Source: Candidatus Aenigmatarchaeota archaeon (GTDB lineage Archaea; Aenigmatarchaeota; Aenigmatarchaeia; QMZP01; JACQNV01). From it: a stretch of DNA of 10,504 nt. A program made the position numbers and the translations under genes. The notes beneath the pieces were generated by a model. That model was not told the DNA's origin. It saw nothing but the letters and a program-made list of their open reading frames with translations, and searched no databases. This document shows positions 1 to 4,791 of the stretch, in pieces. Positions within the stretch are counted from its first letter, which is position 1, and the number at the start of each line of letters is the position of its first letter. The stretch is taken from contig JACQNV010000065.1 in the NCBI GenBank assembly GCA_016202865.1, positions 1-10,504 of the forward strand, given 5' to 3'.

Positions 1-206
1 ATCCAGACTATCTCGTTATTGTTTATTATAATTTTTCCAGACTCTTCTAGATAGTCAATTATCATAGAGAAGGTTTGATACATCACTTGTTTAGGCAAGG
101 CTTTCCACAACTCTGTTTTTGTTGGATAGTAATCAAGTTTCTTTATAGTTTCCTCTACCATTATCACTGTGTCCAATCTTGGATAGTGCAAAATATCTTG
201 GCTCAT
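1..206 (-). CDS. Small winged-helix-like protein, C-terminally cut by window edge
   Basis: An open frame starts at the ATG at 206 and runs off the left edge with no stop, giving 68 codons. It begins MSQDILHYPRLDTVIMVEE and continues with a charged helical segment, a segment containing TKTELWKALPKQVMYQTF, then an amphipathic helix (IIDYLEESGKI) followed by a short strand (IIINNNEIVW). The helix-helix-helix-strand order resembles a winged helix-turn-helix, so DNA binding is plausible but inferred from shape only. A TATA-like box about 26 nt upstream supports this start and a leaderless mRNA. The gene is on the same strand as the two small genes upstream but 90 nt away with its own promoter. I cannot assign a target or partner; the rest of the gene lies outside the window. 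Confidence 0.7.
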   Translation of the reverse strand, partial: MSQDILHYPRLDTVIMVEETIKKLDYYPTKTELWKALPKQVMYQTFSMIIDYLEESGKIIINNNEIVW

Positions 207-227
207 GTAATTATATAAGTTTATATA

Positions 228-237
228 ATTTATAAAG
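228..237 (-). promoter_or_regulatory. TATA-like box of the winged-helix gene
   Basis: Read on the minus strand this is CTTTATAAAT. Its centre lies about 26 nt upstream of the ATG at 206, the distance from TATA box to transcription start in archaea, so transcription would start at or next to the start codon. Confidence 0.5.
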
Positions 238-296
238 CTATCAGTTACCACGACGGCGACCTCGAAATCGCGGTTTCCATTCAAATAGAAATAACT

Positions 297-569
297 TTAA
301 TCAGTGTCTTTCTTCTCTGTCAGTCTGTAAAGAACCCCATGTATATAAAGTGTGCCTCCGATAAAGTTTCCAACGCCAAAAAGCTTGGAGTTGCCCTCTG
401 TCTCAATTTGGATATAAACCCAAGAACCCCATGGCCTTATGGCAACAGTGCCGCTGTATAGCCCGCTTTTGTGACCTATAATCATTGGTTGCCCTTCAAA
501 TGGTCTGAGTTCGTGTGGTCTTATTTCAGGTGGCTCCCTTTCATCTTTGTTTTCTGGATAAACGCGCAT
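297..569 (-). CDS. Hypothetical protein, beta-rich, 90 aa
   Basis: Family not recognised. The N-terminal third is charged and proline-rich (NKDEREPPEIRPHELRPF). The rest alternates short hydrophobic strands with glycine turns (GLYSGTVAIRPWGSWVYIQIE, then LFGVGNFIGG and LYIHGVLYRL), suggesting a small all-beta fold. No signal peptide, membrane segment or metal motif is visible. The ATG at 569 is the only usual start codon and lacks a clear Shine-Dalgarno sequence. The same frame stays open upstream to about 667, inside the preceding gene, and reads like protein there (ILGEGEISDRERTKIRDIEP). The gene may therefore be the 3' half of a frameshifted longer gene. Strand and spacing suggest co-transcription with the gene ending at 617. 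Confidence 0.6.
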   Translation of the reverse strand: MRVYPENKDEREPPEIRPHELRPFEGQPMIIGHKSGLYSGTVAIRPWGSWVYIQIETEGNSKLFGVGNFIGGTLYIHGVLYRLTEKKDTD

Positions 570-616
570 TTTGAGGTGTGGTTCGATGTCTCTAATCTTT
601 GTTCTTTCCCTGTCGC

Positions 617-889
617 TTATCTCCCCTTCGCCCAGGATTCTATATCTTTGTCTAACAGAAGGGAAACTCTTGCTCTATATGGATCCTTCAAATCAAAAAG
701 TGTTTTAAAGTTACCAGGAGAAAAGTCAGGATCTTCCATTACACCCATTTTGTATGGCGATATTTTCCTTTCTCCAGGAATTTCTATACCATCGACTGTA
801 AGAGTCTCTCTTGTTCTAACATAAAGTCTGCCATATTGCCTAAACTGCCTAACCAAAACTTTTTGTAATCTTTGTATCTCATCTTCCAT
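617..889 (-). CDS. Hypothetical protein, 90 aa
   Basis: Family not recognised. The protein opens with a charged helix (MEDEIQRLQKVLVRQFRQYG), followed by likely strands (RLYVRTRETLTVDGIEIPGE) and a loop ending in DPYRARVSLLLDKDIESWAKGR. No signal peptide, membrane segment or catalytic motif is visible. A palindromic TATA-like box centred about 24 nt before the ATG supports this start and a leaderless mRNA. The last 16 or so codons overlap another open frame that continues into the next gene, so the C-terminus is uncertain: either two small proteins are made, or the two frames belong to one protein of about 190 residues split by a frameshift. Confidence 0.6.
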   Translation of the reverse strand: MEDEIQRLQKVLVRQFRQYGRLYVRTRETLTVDGIEIPGERKISPYKMGVMEDPDFSPGNFKTLFDLKDPYRARVSLLLDKDIESWAKGR

Positions 890-905
890 CTACAGAATTA
901 GAAGT

Positions 906-919
906 AAGTTTTAAAACTT
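906..919 (-). promoter_or_regulatory. TATA-like palindrome upstream of the gene at 617-889
   Basis: AAGTTTTAAAACTT is a perfect 14-bp palindrome centred about 24 nt upstream of the ATG at 889. It fits an archaeal TATA box driving leaderless transcription; its symmetry could also suit a dimeric regulator, which is speculation. Confidence 0.4.
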
Positions 920-923
920 AAAC

Positions 924-937
924 AAAAAAATAATAAG
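924..937 (-). terminator. T-rich terminator after ftsZ / sRNA candidate
   Basis: On the minus strand the sequence runs TTATTATTTTTTT. Just upstream of it lies a GAGCTC...GAGCTC pair (944-949 and 971-976) that can form a 6-bp stem. Oligo-T runs terminate archaeal RNA polymerase. This would end transcripts arriving from ftsZ or from the sRNA candidate before the next promoter. Confidence 0.4.
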
Positions 938-970
938 GTGCCGAGCTCCGCTCAAATTTATGCCTTGAGG

Positions 971-1036
971 GAGCTCAGGCAAGGGGATTGGTTATTCATC
1001 GACTCATCAGAATTGACTTTGTCGACTCATCATTAT
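971..1036 (-). ncRNA. Candidate C/D-box sRNA downstream of ftsZ
   Basis: On the minus strand the boxes occur in the order of an archaeal C/D guide RNA: a perfect C box ATGATGA (1027-1033), a 16-nt spacer, a D' box CTGA (1007-1010), a weak C' box CGATGA (996-1001), a 17-nt spacer, and a D box CTGA (975-978). AGC before the C box and GCT after the D box could start a closing stem. A TTTAAA element about 20-25 nt upstream could be its promoter, and a T-run lies downstream. Against it: both spacers exceed the usual archaeal length of about 12 nt, C' is degenerate, and I could not assign rRNA or tRNA targets. It may instead be a structured ftsZ 3' UTR. Confidence 0.35.
999..1032. repeat. Two direct copies of an 11-nt repeat, 23 nt apart
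   Basis: TCGACTCATCA occurs at 999-1009 and 1022-1032 on the plus strand (TGATGAGTCGA on the minus strand). The copies cover the C box and the D'/C' part of the sRNA candidate, and both can pair in part with the ftsZ leader. Confidence 0.8.
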
Positions 1037-1041
1037 GCTAT

Positions 1042-1063
1042 CCTTTCTTTTAAAAAAGAAAGG
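1042..1063. promoter_or_regulatory. Perfect 10-bp inverted repeat between ftsZ and the sRNA candidate
   Basis: CCTTTCTTTT and AAAAGAAAGG are separated by two bases. As RNA this is a strong hairpin in the ftsZ 3' region; no T-run follows on either strand, so it is not a bacterial-type terminator. As DNA its TTTAAA core lies about 20-25 nt upstream of the C box of the sRNA candidate and could be its TATA box. A weaker 6-bp hairpin (CCAAAG/CTTTGG, 1073-1094) lies between it and the ftsZ stop. Confidence 0.5.
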
Positions 1064-1104
1064 CTACCGTACCCAAAGAAAATGTTTACTTTGGATATCG
1101 GTTT

Positions 1105-2148
1105 TTATAACAACACATCAATGCCAAGTTCTCTTGAAGAGCTTCTTGCTGCAGTTACCTGCTTTTTCTCTTCCTCTGACTTGCCAACAATGTATGGAGA
1201 TGTGACACCTGTTATTATTGTTATAACATGTATCTTTCCCTGGTATTCTGGCAAGACTCTTGCGCCCCACATTACCATTGCGTCTGGGCTCATGTGTTTT
1301 GACACTGTTTCTCCGATTGTGTTGATCTCATCTAATCTCATGTCTTCGCCACCGATTATCTGGATTAGTGCTCCTGTTGCGCCTGTGTAATCAACATCCA
1401 ATAGTGGGTGTTTTAAAGCCTGTGTAACAGCTTCTAATGCACGGTTGTTTGTGTTTGACACACCAACTCCAACTGTTGCCACACCACCTGAGTGCATGAT
1501 TGTTCTCACATCTGCGTAATCTAGGTTAACCAATGATGGCTGTGATATTGTCTCTGTAATACCCTTAATCATGGTAGCAATCAAATCGTCTGCGACACCA
1601 AAAGCTTCTTTTAGAGGCCTGTTGCCTGCCAATTCAACTAATTTCTGGTTCTCGATCACAATAACAGTATCACTAGCGTCTCTTAATGATAAAAGGCCGT
1701 CTTCTGCTTTCCTTACTCTTGCGCCTTCCATTTTAAATGGCAGTGTTACTGTAGAGATCACGATTGCGCCTGATTCCTTTCCATATTTTGCAACCACTGG
1801 TGCTGATCCTGTACCTGTTCCTCCACCAAGACCGCATGTTACAAATAGCAAATCACAGTCCTTTAGAAGTTCCCTAACTTCGCTTTTTGATTCTTCTGCT
1901 GCCTTTTTACCGACTTCTGGGTAACCGCCTGCACCTAATCCTCTTGTAAGTTCCCTTCCGATCAAGAGTTTCTTGTGAGCATTAGTTACACCTAAGTGTC
2001 TGGCATCTGTGTTTGCAGCTACTGTTGTTGCTCCTTGTATATTCATTTTTGTTAATCTGTCTATTGTGTTGGAACCACCGCCACCACAACCGAAGACAAC
2101 TATTTTTGCTTGTTGTGCTTCAAAACTTTCTCCGTTATCAAATTCCAT
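1105..2148 (-). CDS. ftsZ: Cell division GTPase FtsZ (FtsZ2-like)
   Basis: A tubulin-superfamily GTPase that polymerises at midcell to form the division ring. The 347 residues carry the N-terminal nucleotide loop GCGGGGSNTIDRL (about 21-33), the tubulin signature GGGTGTGSAP (about 108-117) that grips the phosphates, and the T7 loop NLDYADV (about 208-214), whose acidic residues complete the GTPase site of the adjacent subunit. The catalytic set appears intact. Segments such as GAGGYPEVG and SQPSLVNLDYADVRTIM resemble the archaeal FtsZ2 group more than FtsZ1; this is from memory of the families. There is a short linker and a C-terminal tail ending ELGIDVLL, an archaeal-style tail. The ATG start is fixed by a strong Shine-Dalgarno sequence, unlike most neighbours, and a long structured leader precedes it. 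The gene appears monocistronic. Confidence 0.95.
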   Translation of the reverse strand: MEFDNGESFEAQQAKIVVFGCGGGGSNTIDRLTKMNIQGATTVAANTDARHLGVTNAHKKLLIGRELTRGLGAGGYPEVGKKAAEESKSEVRELLKDCDLLFVTCGLGGGTGTGSAPVVAKYGKESGAIVISTVTLPFKMEGARVRKAEDGLLSLRDASDTVIVIENQKLVELAGNRPLKEAFGVADDLIATMIKGITETISQPSLVNLDYADVRTIMHSGGVATVGVGVSNTNNRALEAVTQALKHPLLDVDYTGATGALIQIIGGEDMRLDEINTIGETVSKHMSPDAMVMWGARVLPEYQGKIHVITIITGVTSPYIVGKSEEEKKQVTAARSSSRELGIDVLL

Positions 2149-2300
2149 AGTTTATACCTCCAACTATTTCTTTTAGTCAGCCAAAATCATTGATTTATGG
2201 CTCCACCGTGAGCATAAAGGTAGTTTCAGGTTGAAACAGGTCCTAACCAATAAAATCGACCTGTTTCGTTTCCTTTGAGTCGACAACCTTCAACTCTGTG
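2149..2300 (-). promoter_or_regulatory. Long hairpin-rich 5' leader of ftsZ
   Basis: From the predicted start site near 2300 to the ATG the leader is about 150 nt. It contains a perfect 10-bp stem (arms 2233-2242 and 2258-2267, 15-nt loop) and a 6-bp hairpin (arms 2223-2228 and 2232-2237). These share bases 2233-2237 and so cannot form together. A third hairpin (2195-2217, 8 bp with one bulge) lies closer to the ribosome binding site. Near the 5' end, bases 2276-2286 are complementary to the repeat region downstream of ftsZ. This suggests RNA-level control of FtsZ; no known riboswitch class is recognised. Confidence 0.5.
2156..2161 (-). promoter_or_regulatory. Strong Shine-Dalgarno of ftsZ
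   Basis: GGAGGT on the minus strand ends 7 nt before the ATG at 2148. It is a near-perfect anti-16S match and decides the ftsZ start. Most other first genes in this window look leaderless and lack such a site. Confidence 0.8.
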
Positions 2301-2322
2301 ATAATATATTAATAGGAGCCAG

Positions 2323-2336
2323 TATAAATACTTTCC
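2323..2336 (-). promoter_or_regulatory. BRE/TATA promoter of ftsZ
   Basis: On the minus strand GGAAAG (a BRE-like element) is followed directly by TATTTATA, the strongest archaeal core promoter in the window. Transcription should start near 2300. A second AT-rich stretch at 2300-2314 could act as an alternative box and would shorten the leader by about 20 nt. Confidence 0.6.
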
Positions 2337-2444
2337 TGTTTTGATGTGCCAATTTATTAATTTTTAAGTAGGTTAACATGCAGATATAGTGCCTATGTAT
2401 AGCGGTTTTGTTTTTATGTTGGTTTTGAAAATGCCCAAAAAACC

Positions 2445-2471
2445 GAGTTACTAAACTTTATAAGTAAACTC
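2445..2471 (+). promoter_or_regulatory. vapB promoter and putative operator
   Basis: The TATA box CTTTATAAG (2456-2464) is centred about 26 nt before the vapB ATG, so the mRNA is probably leaderless. An imperfect inverted repeat (GAGTTACT at 2445-2452 and AGTAAACTC at 2463-2471) brackets the box. VapB antitoxins repress their own operons by binding such repeats, so this is the likely operator. Confidence 0.5.
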
Positions 2472-2485
2472 TACTAATATTATAC

Positions 2486-2737
2486 ATGGGAATAGCTAGA
2501 GTCACTAGGAATTTTCAGGTGACGATTCCTAAAGATGTTAGAGAGATTCAGGGAATAAAAGAAGGCGACAAAGTTATTTTTTCTGTTGATGGTTCCAAAG
2601 TTGAAATTTCAAAATTCAAAAACAATCTTGTTGAAGAGGCATTTGGAGCCTGGAAAAGCAAAGTTGAACCTGGAACAAACTATGTTAAAAAAATCAGATC
2701 TGAGTGGAAAATTAGAAATGATAAACTGGAGATATAA
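2486..2737 (+). CDS. vapB: VapB-type antitoxin, AbrB/SpoVT family
   Basis: An 83-residue swapped-hairpin AbrB protein. The N-terminal half (about 4-46) holds the family pattern: ARVTRNFQVTIPKDVRE, then GIKEGDKVIFSVDGSKVEIS. Two such chains form the DNA-binding dimer. The C-terminal tail (about 47-83) is charged and helical and would wrap and block the PIN toxin encoded next door. Length and layout are normal for the family. The start is supported by a TATA box 26 nt upstream. It is co-transcribed with vapC, 19 nt downstream, and probably represses its own operon through the inverted repeat around the TATA box. Confidence 0.9.
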   Translation: MGIARVTRNFQVTIPKDVREIQGIKEGDKVIFSVDGSKVEISKFKNNLVEEAFGAWKSKVEPGTNYVKKIRSEWKIRNDKLEI

Positions 2738-2756
2738 TTAGTAATTAGTATATACT

Positions 2757-3134
2757 ATGGCAGTATTAATAAATTCAGATATTTTTATTGACGCTCTTAG
2801 AGGATCCGAGGACGCAAAACAAATTCTAAATATTTTGGCAGAGGGAAAAAACGCCTTCTATTCATCGCTTACAGTTGCAGAGCTTTTGTCCAGCAAACTA
2901 TGTGATGATTATAGAACAAGGGATTCAACGATGAAAATATTTTCTATTTTTGAAAAGGTTAATGTCGATGACAGTCTTGCTCAAAAAGCAGCGCACTTCA
3001 GAAGGAAATACAGCCTGCCCCTTCCTGATGCAATAATTGCGGCAACAGCACATCAACTAAAAGCAGAATTACTCACAACAAACATCAGAGACTTCTCAAA
3101 GGTTGGGGAAATAAAGATAAGGAATCCTTACTGA
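2757..3134 (+). CDS. vapC: VapC-type toxin, PIN-domain ribonuclease
   Basis: A 125-residue single PIN domain, the usual size for VapC toxins, which cut tRNA or rRNA using Mg2+/Mn2+ held by conserved acidic residues. Visible are the N-terminal strand AVLINSDIFIDALRG, Glu42 in SLTVAELLSSK, Asp91 in LPLPDAIIAATA, and the final TTNIRDF (Asn109, Asp112). The first catalytic Asp, normally in a hhhDT/S motif, aligns with Asn6 (AAT); Asp8 follows two residues later and might take over. The fold is intact with no frameshift. It follows vapB by 19 nt, so it is translated from the same mRNA and neutralised by VapB. Target RNA cannot be told from sequence. Confidence 0.9.
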   Translation: MAVLINSDIFIDALRGSEDAKQILNILAEGKNAFYSSLTVAELLSSKLCDDYRTRDSTMKIFSIFEKVNVDDSLAQKAAHFRRKYSLPLPDAIIAATAHQLKAELLTTNIRDFSKVGEIKIRNPY

Positions 3135-3153
3135 CGCAAAAATTTAAAAACAG

Positions 3154-3168
3154 TATTTATTATAAATA
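3154..3168. terminator. Hairpin between convergent vapC and the gene at 3180-4040
   Basis: TATTTAT and ATAAATA form a perfect 7-bp palindrome around a single T within the 45-nt gap between the two converging genes. The flanks are A- and T-rich on both strands, so it may end transcripts from both sides. Confidence 0.35.
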
Positions 3169-3179
3169 AAATAATCTTT

Positions 3180-4040
3180 CTACTCCAAAAATCTTGCAAC
3201 CAGAATAGCAGGAGTGGGGTTTCCTAGTGCATCCCAAGTCTCCTCATCCACAGAAACTTGTATTCCTTTTTCTCTTACATACGAAACCATATTTTCTATT
3301 CCGATCCTAACCATTCCATCACCTTCCTGTTTAGCCGAATCAAAAGCCAACGGAAGCCCCTGTTCATCATACCTTGCTTCATAGTCAGTCTTTGGCACAA
3401 CATAACATTCTTCTCCAGATTTCAATGTCAATCTTACAACTTTCAATTCTGCTGGTGTGTGTTTGCTCAAAACCTCCTCGAGTTTTTTGTTTTGCAATCC
3501 GGTGTATATTCCGCATACTGCATGCACTTTTTGTGGGTCTATTTCCCCTTCAACACCTTCAAAATTGTAGTAACCGAAGTTTGGATCTCTTATGTGGAAG
3601 CTTCTTACAACCCACAACCCGTTTTCCTTATCAAGCATGAATATGTCATGGATGTATCTGCCCTTCCTACCTCTCTTGCCTCTTTTTTTCCTCATCAACC
3701 TAACTGAAAGTCTACTATACTCTTCTTCCTTGTCTAATAATAGTTTCCTGTGCTCTTCATAATTTCCTTGTGTCTGTATGGCAGCCTCAGAAACTGGCAT
3801 CTGTCCTGTATAAAACACTGCGTCTGGTTTCTGGAGTCCGTCAGTGAGCTGGTTAAGCACAGATTCGACACACGGATATGTGACGCTATTCAATACCCTG
3901 AAGAACCTCCTGATTTTAGGTTCCCTGTTCTTCCATGTAGATTCCAGCGTTCTTGGAGAGCCTAAACCGTACCTGAGGTAGTGCGAATTAAACTCTTCCA
4001 ATGAAATTTCCGAAACCTTAAAATGTCTGCGCATAGTCAT
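3180..4040 (-). CDS. Hypothetical protein with basic patch, second gene of a two-gene unit
   Basis: Family not recognised; 286 residues. The N-terminal region is helical and basic (about 1-60). Residues 114-128 form a strongly basic tract (RLMRKKRGKRGRKGR), which could contact nucleic acid or another polyanion. After it comes an alternating strand/helix region with YIHDIFMLDKENGLWVVRSFHI, and a C-terminal part with LKSGEECYVVPKTDY. No membrane segment, signal peptide or known catalytic motif is seen. The start chosen is the ATG at 4040 because GGGAAGG sits 6 nt before it; TTG at 4043 and ATG at 4034 are alternatives. It overlaps the upstream gene by 23 nt, so the two are probably co-translated and work together. 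Confidence 0.75.
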   Translation of the reverse strand: MTMRRHFKVSEISLEEFNSHYLRYGLGSPRTLESTWKNREPKIRRFFRVLNSVTYPCVESVLNQLTDGLQKPDAVFYTGQMPVSEAAIQTQGNYEEHRKLLLDKEEEYSRLSVRLMRKKRGKRGRKGRYIHDIFMLDKENGLWVVRSFHIRDPNFGYYNFEGVEGEIDPQKVHAVCGIYTGLQNKKLEEVLSKHTPAELKVVRLTLKSGEECYVVPKTDYEARYDEQGLPLAFDSAKQEGDGMVRIGIENMVSYVREKGIQVSVDEETWDALGNPTPAILVARFLE

Positions 4041-4737
4041 CAACTACCTTCCCACTCTTACATAAATCGCTAACAGAAACCCTTCCAACCCTTCTCATCC
4101 ACTCTGGTTGTTCTTCTCCAGGAGTCAAGTAAAGTTTTGGTGAAGGAAGCAACATTTCCCCTATGTAAAATAATCTTCGAGTTGGAACAAAAATCATTAA
4201 CATTTCTACAGCGTTCTTAACACAATAGTCCGAGTATTCGCCGCCAACAAAAACTCCTTCTTTATTTGCTATACACTTCATACCCTCAAATGTCAGGGGG
4301 TTTCCAGAGTCAGCGCGCGTAAGGACAACATCATCAACCAGACCAGCCTCCAAAAACCAGCTACTAAATCGAGCATAGTGTTCAGGAGACTCAAATAAAA
4401 CCAAATTACTATTTTTTCTATCTAGATTGTTGATAAGATGGCAGGTTTTAGAAGTAACATCCTCAACCTTCTCCTGATATTCCGTGATGCCTAAATAATG
4501 CCCTGGAAATTCAAATAAATTGTAAAATGGATGGACAACAACAACCAATCCTGTTCTATTTGTTCCAGATCTAAATTGTCTGATATGTTGTTGGCATCTT
4601 CGTACAAGCATGCTCCCTGCTCGGTCAAGATACATATCTCTAAACCATGTATTACTTGTATCAGACGGTTCTATATCTGAAATAAAACCTTCAAAATACG
4701 GGTTCAAACCATCTCTGAACAAACTTATATCAATCAT
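4018..4737 (-). CDS. Hypothetical alpha/beta protein, first gene of a two-gene unit
   Basis: Family not recognised; 239 residues from the chosen ATG. Hydrophobic strands GLVVVVHPFYN (63-73), NLVLFE (111-116), DVVLT (136-140) and GVFVGGEYSDYCVKNA (161-176) alternate with helices, suggesting a Rossmann-like or other alpha/beta fold. The last segment resembles the nucleophile motif of cysteine hydrolases (nicotinamidase/isochorismatase group), but the partner Asp and Lys are not evident, so I do not assign that function. The ATG at 4737 lies 27 nt from the TTTAAA promoter core; ATG at 4746 is nearly as good, and the longest frame, to 4824, would run into the divergent gene. It overlaps the next gene by 23 nt. 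Confidence 0.75.
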   Translation of the reverse strand: MIDISLFRDGLNPYFEGFISDIEPSDTSNTWFRDMYLDRAGSMLVRRCQQHIRQFRSGTNRTGLVVVVHPFYNLFEFPGHYLGITEYQEKVEDVTSKTCHLINNLDRKNSNLVLFESPEHYARFSSWFLEAGLVDDVVLTRADSGNPLTFEGMKCIANKEGVFVGGEYSDYCVKNAVEMLMIFVPTRRLFYIGEMLLPSPKLYLTPGEEQPEWMRRVGRVSVSDLCKSGKVVDDYAQTF

Positions 4738-4760
4738 AATACACATCTCTTGGGTGAAAG

Positions 4761-4774
4761 ATTTAAATATATAA
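4761..4774. promoter_or_regulatory. Shared divergent promoter core
   Basis: ATTTAAATATATAA lies between two divergent genes. The centre of TTTAAA (4762-4767) is 27 nt from the phosphoesterase ATG at 4792 and 27 nt from the ATG at 4737. GTGAAAG just left of it is a BRE-like element for the plus direction. One AT-rich core may thus serve both strands, with leaderless starts each way. Confidence 0.45.
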
Positions 4775-4791
4775 CCTATAAGTAGTGATAT

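Larger units (their letters stand above)
2301..2485. other. Intergenic region between ftsZ leader and vapB
   Basis: Apart from the ftsZ promoter and the vapB promoter/operator I see no gene here. A 7-bp inverted repeat (CGGTTTT near 2403 and AAAACCG ending at 2445) brackets a purine-poor stretch; its significance is unclear. The middle part (about 2340-2400) holds nothing I recognise. Confidence 0.5.

Noticed and set aside
250..275. GC-rich patch in an AT-rich gap, possibly a tRNA or rRNA fragment
   Set aside because: It loosely recalls the 16S 530-loop sequence but with mismatches over only 13 nt, and no tRNA fold or C/D boxes are present.
1042..1063. Intrinsic terminator of ftsZ
   Set aside because: The hairpin is strong but no T-run follows it on either strand.
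938..1390. Plus-strand open frame of 150 codons
   Set aside because: Mostly antisense to ftsZ, with poor protein-like composition; the non-overlapping part is the structured intergenic region.
2223..2267. CRISPR-repeat-like GTTTC...GAAAC palindrome
   Set aside because: Only one cluster occurs, without regularly spaced copies or spacers; it is better read as hairpins in the ftsZ leader.
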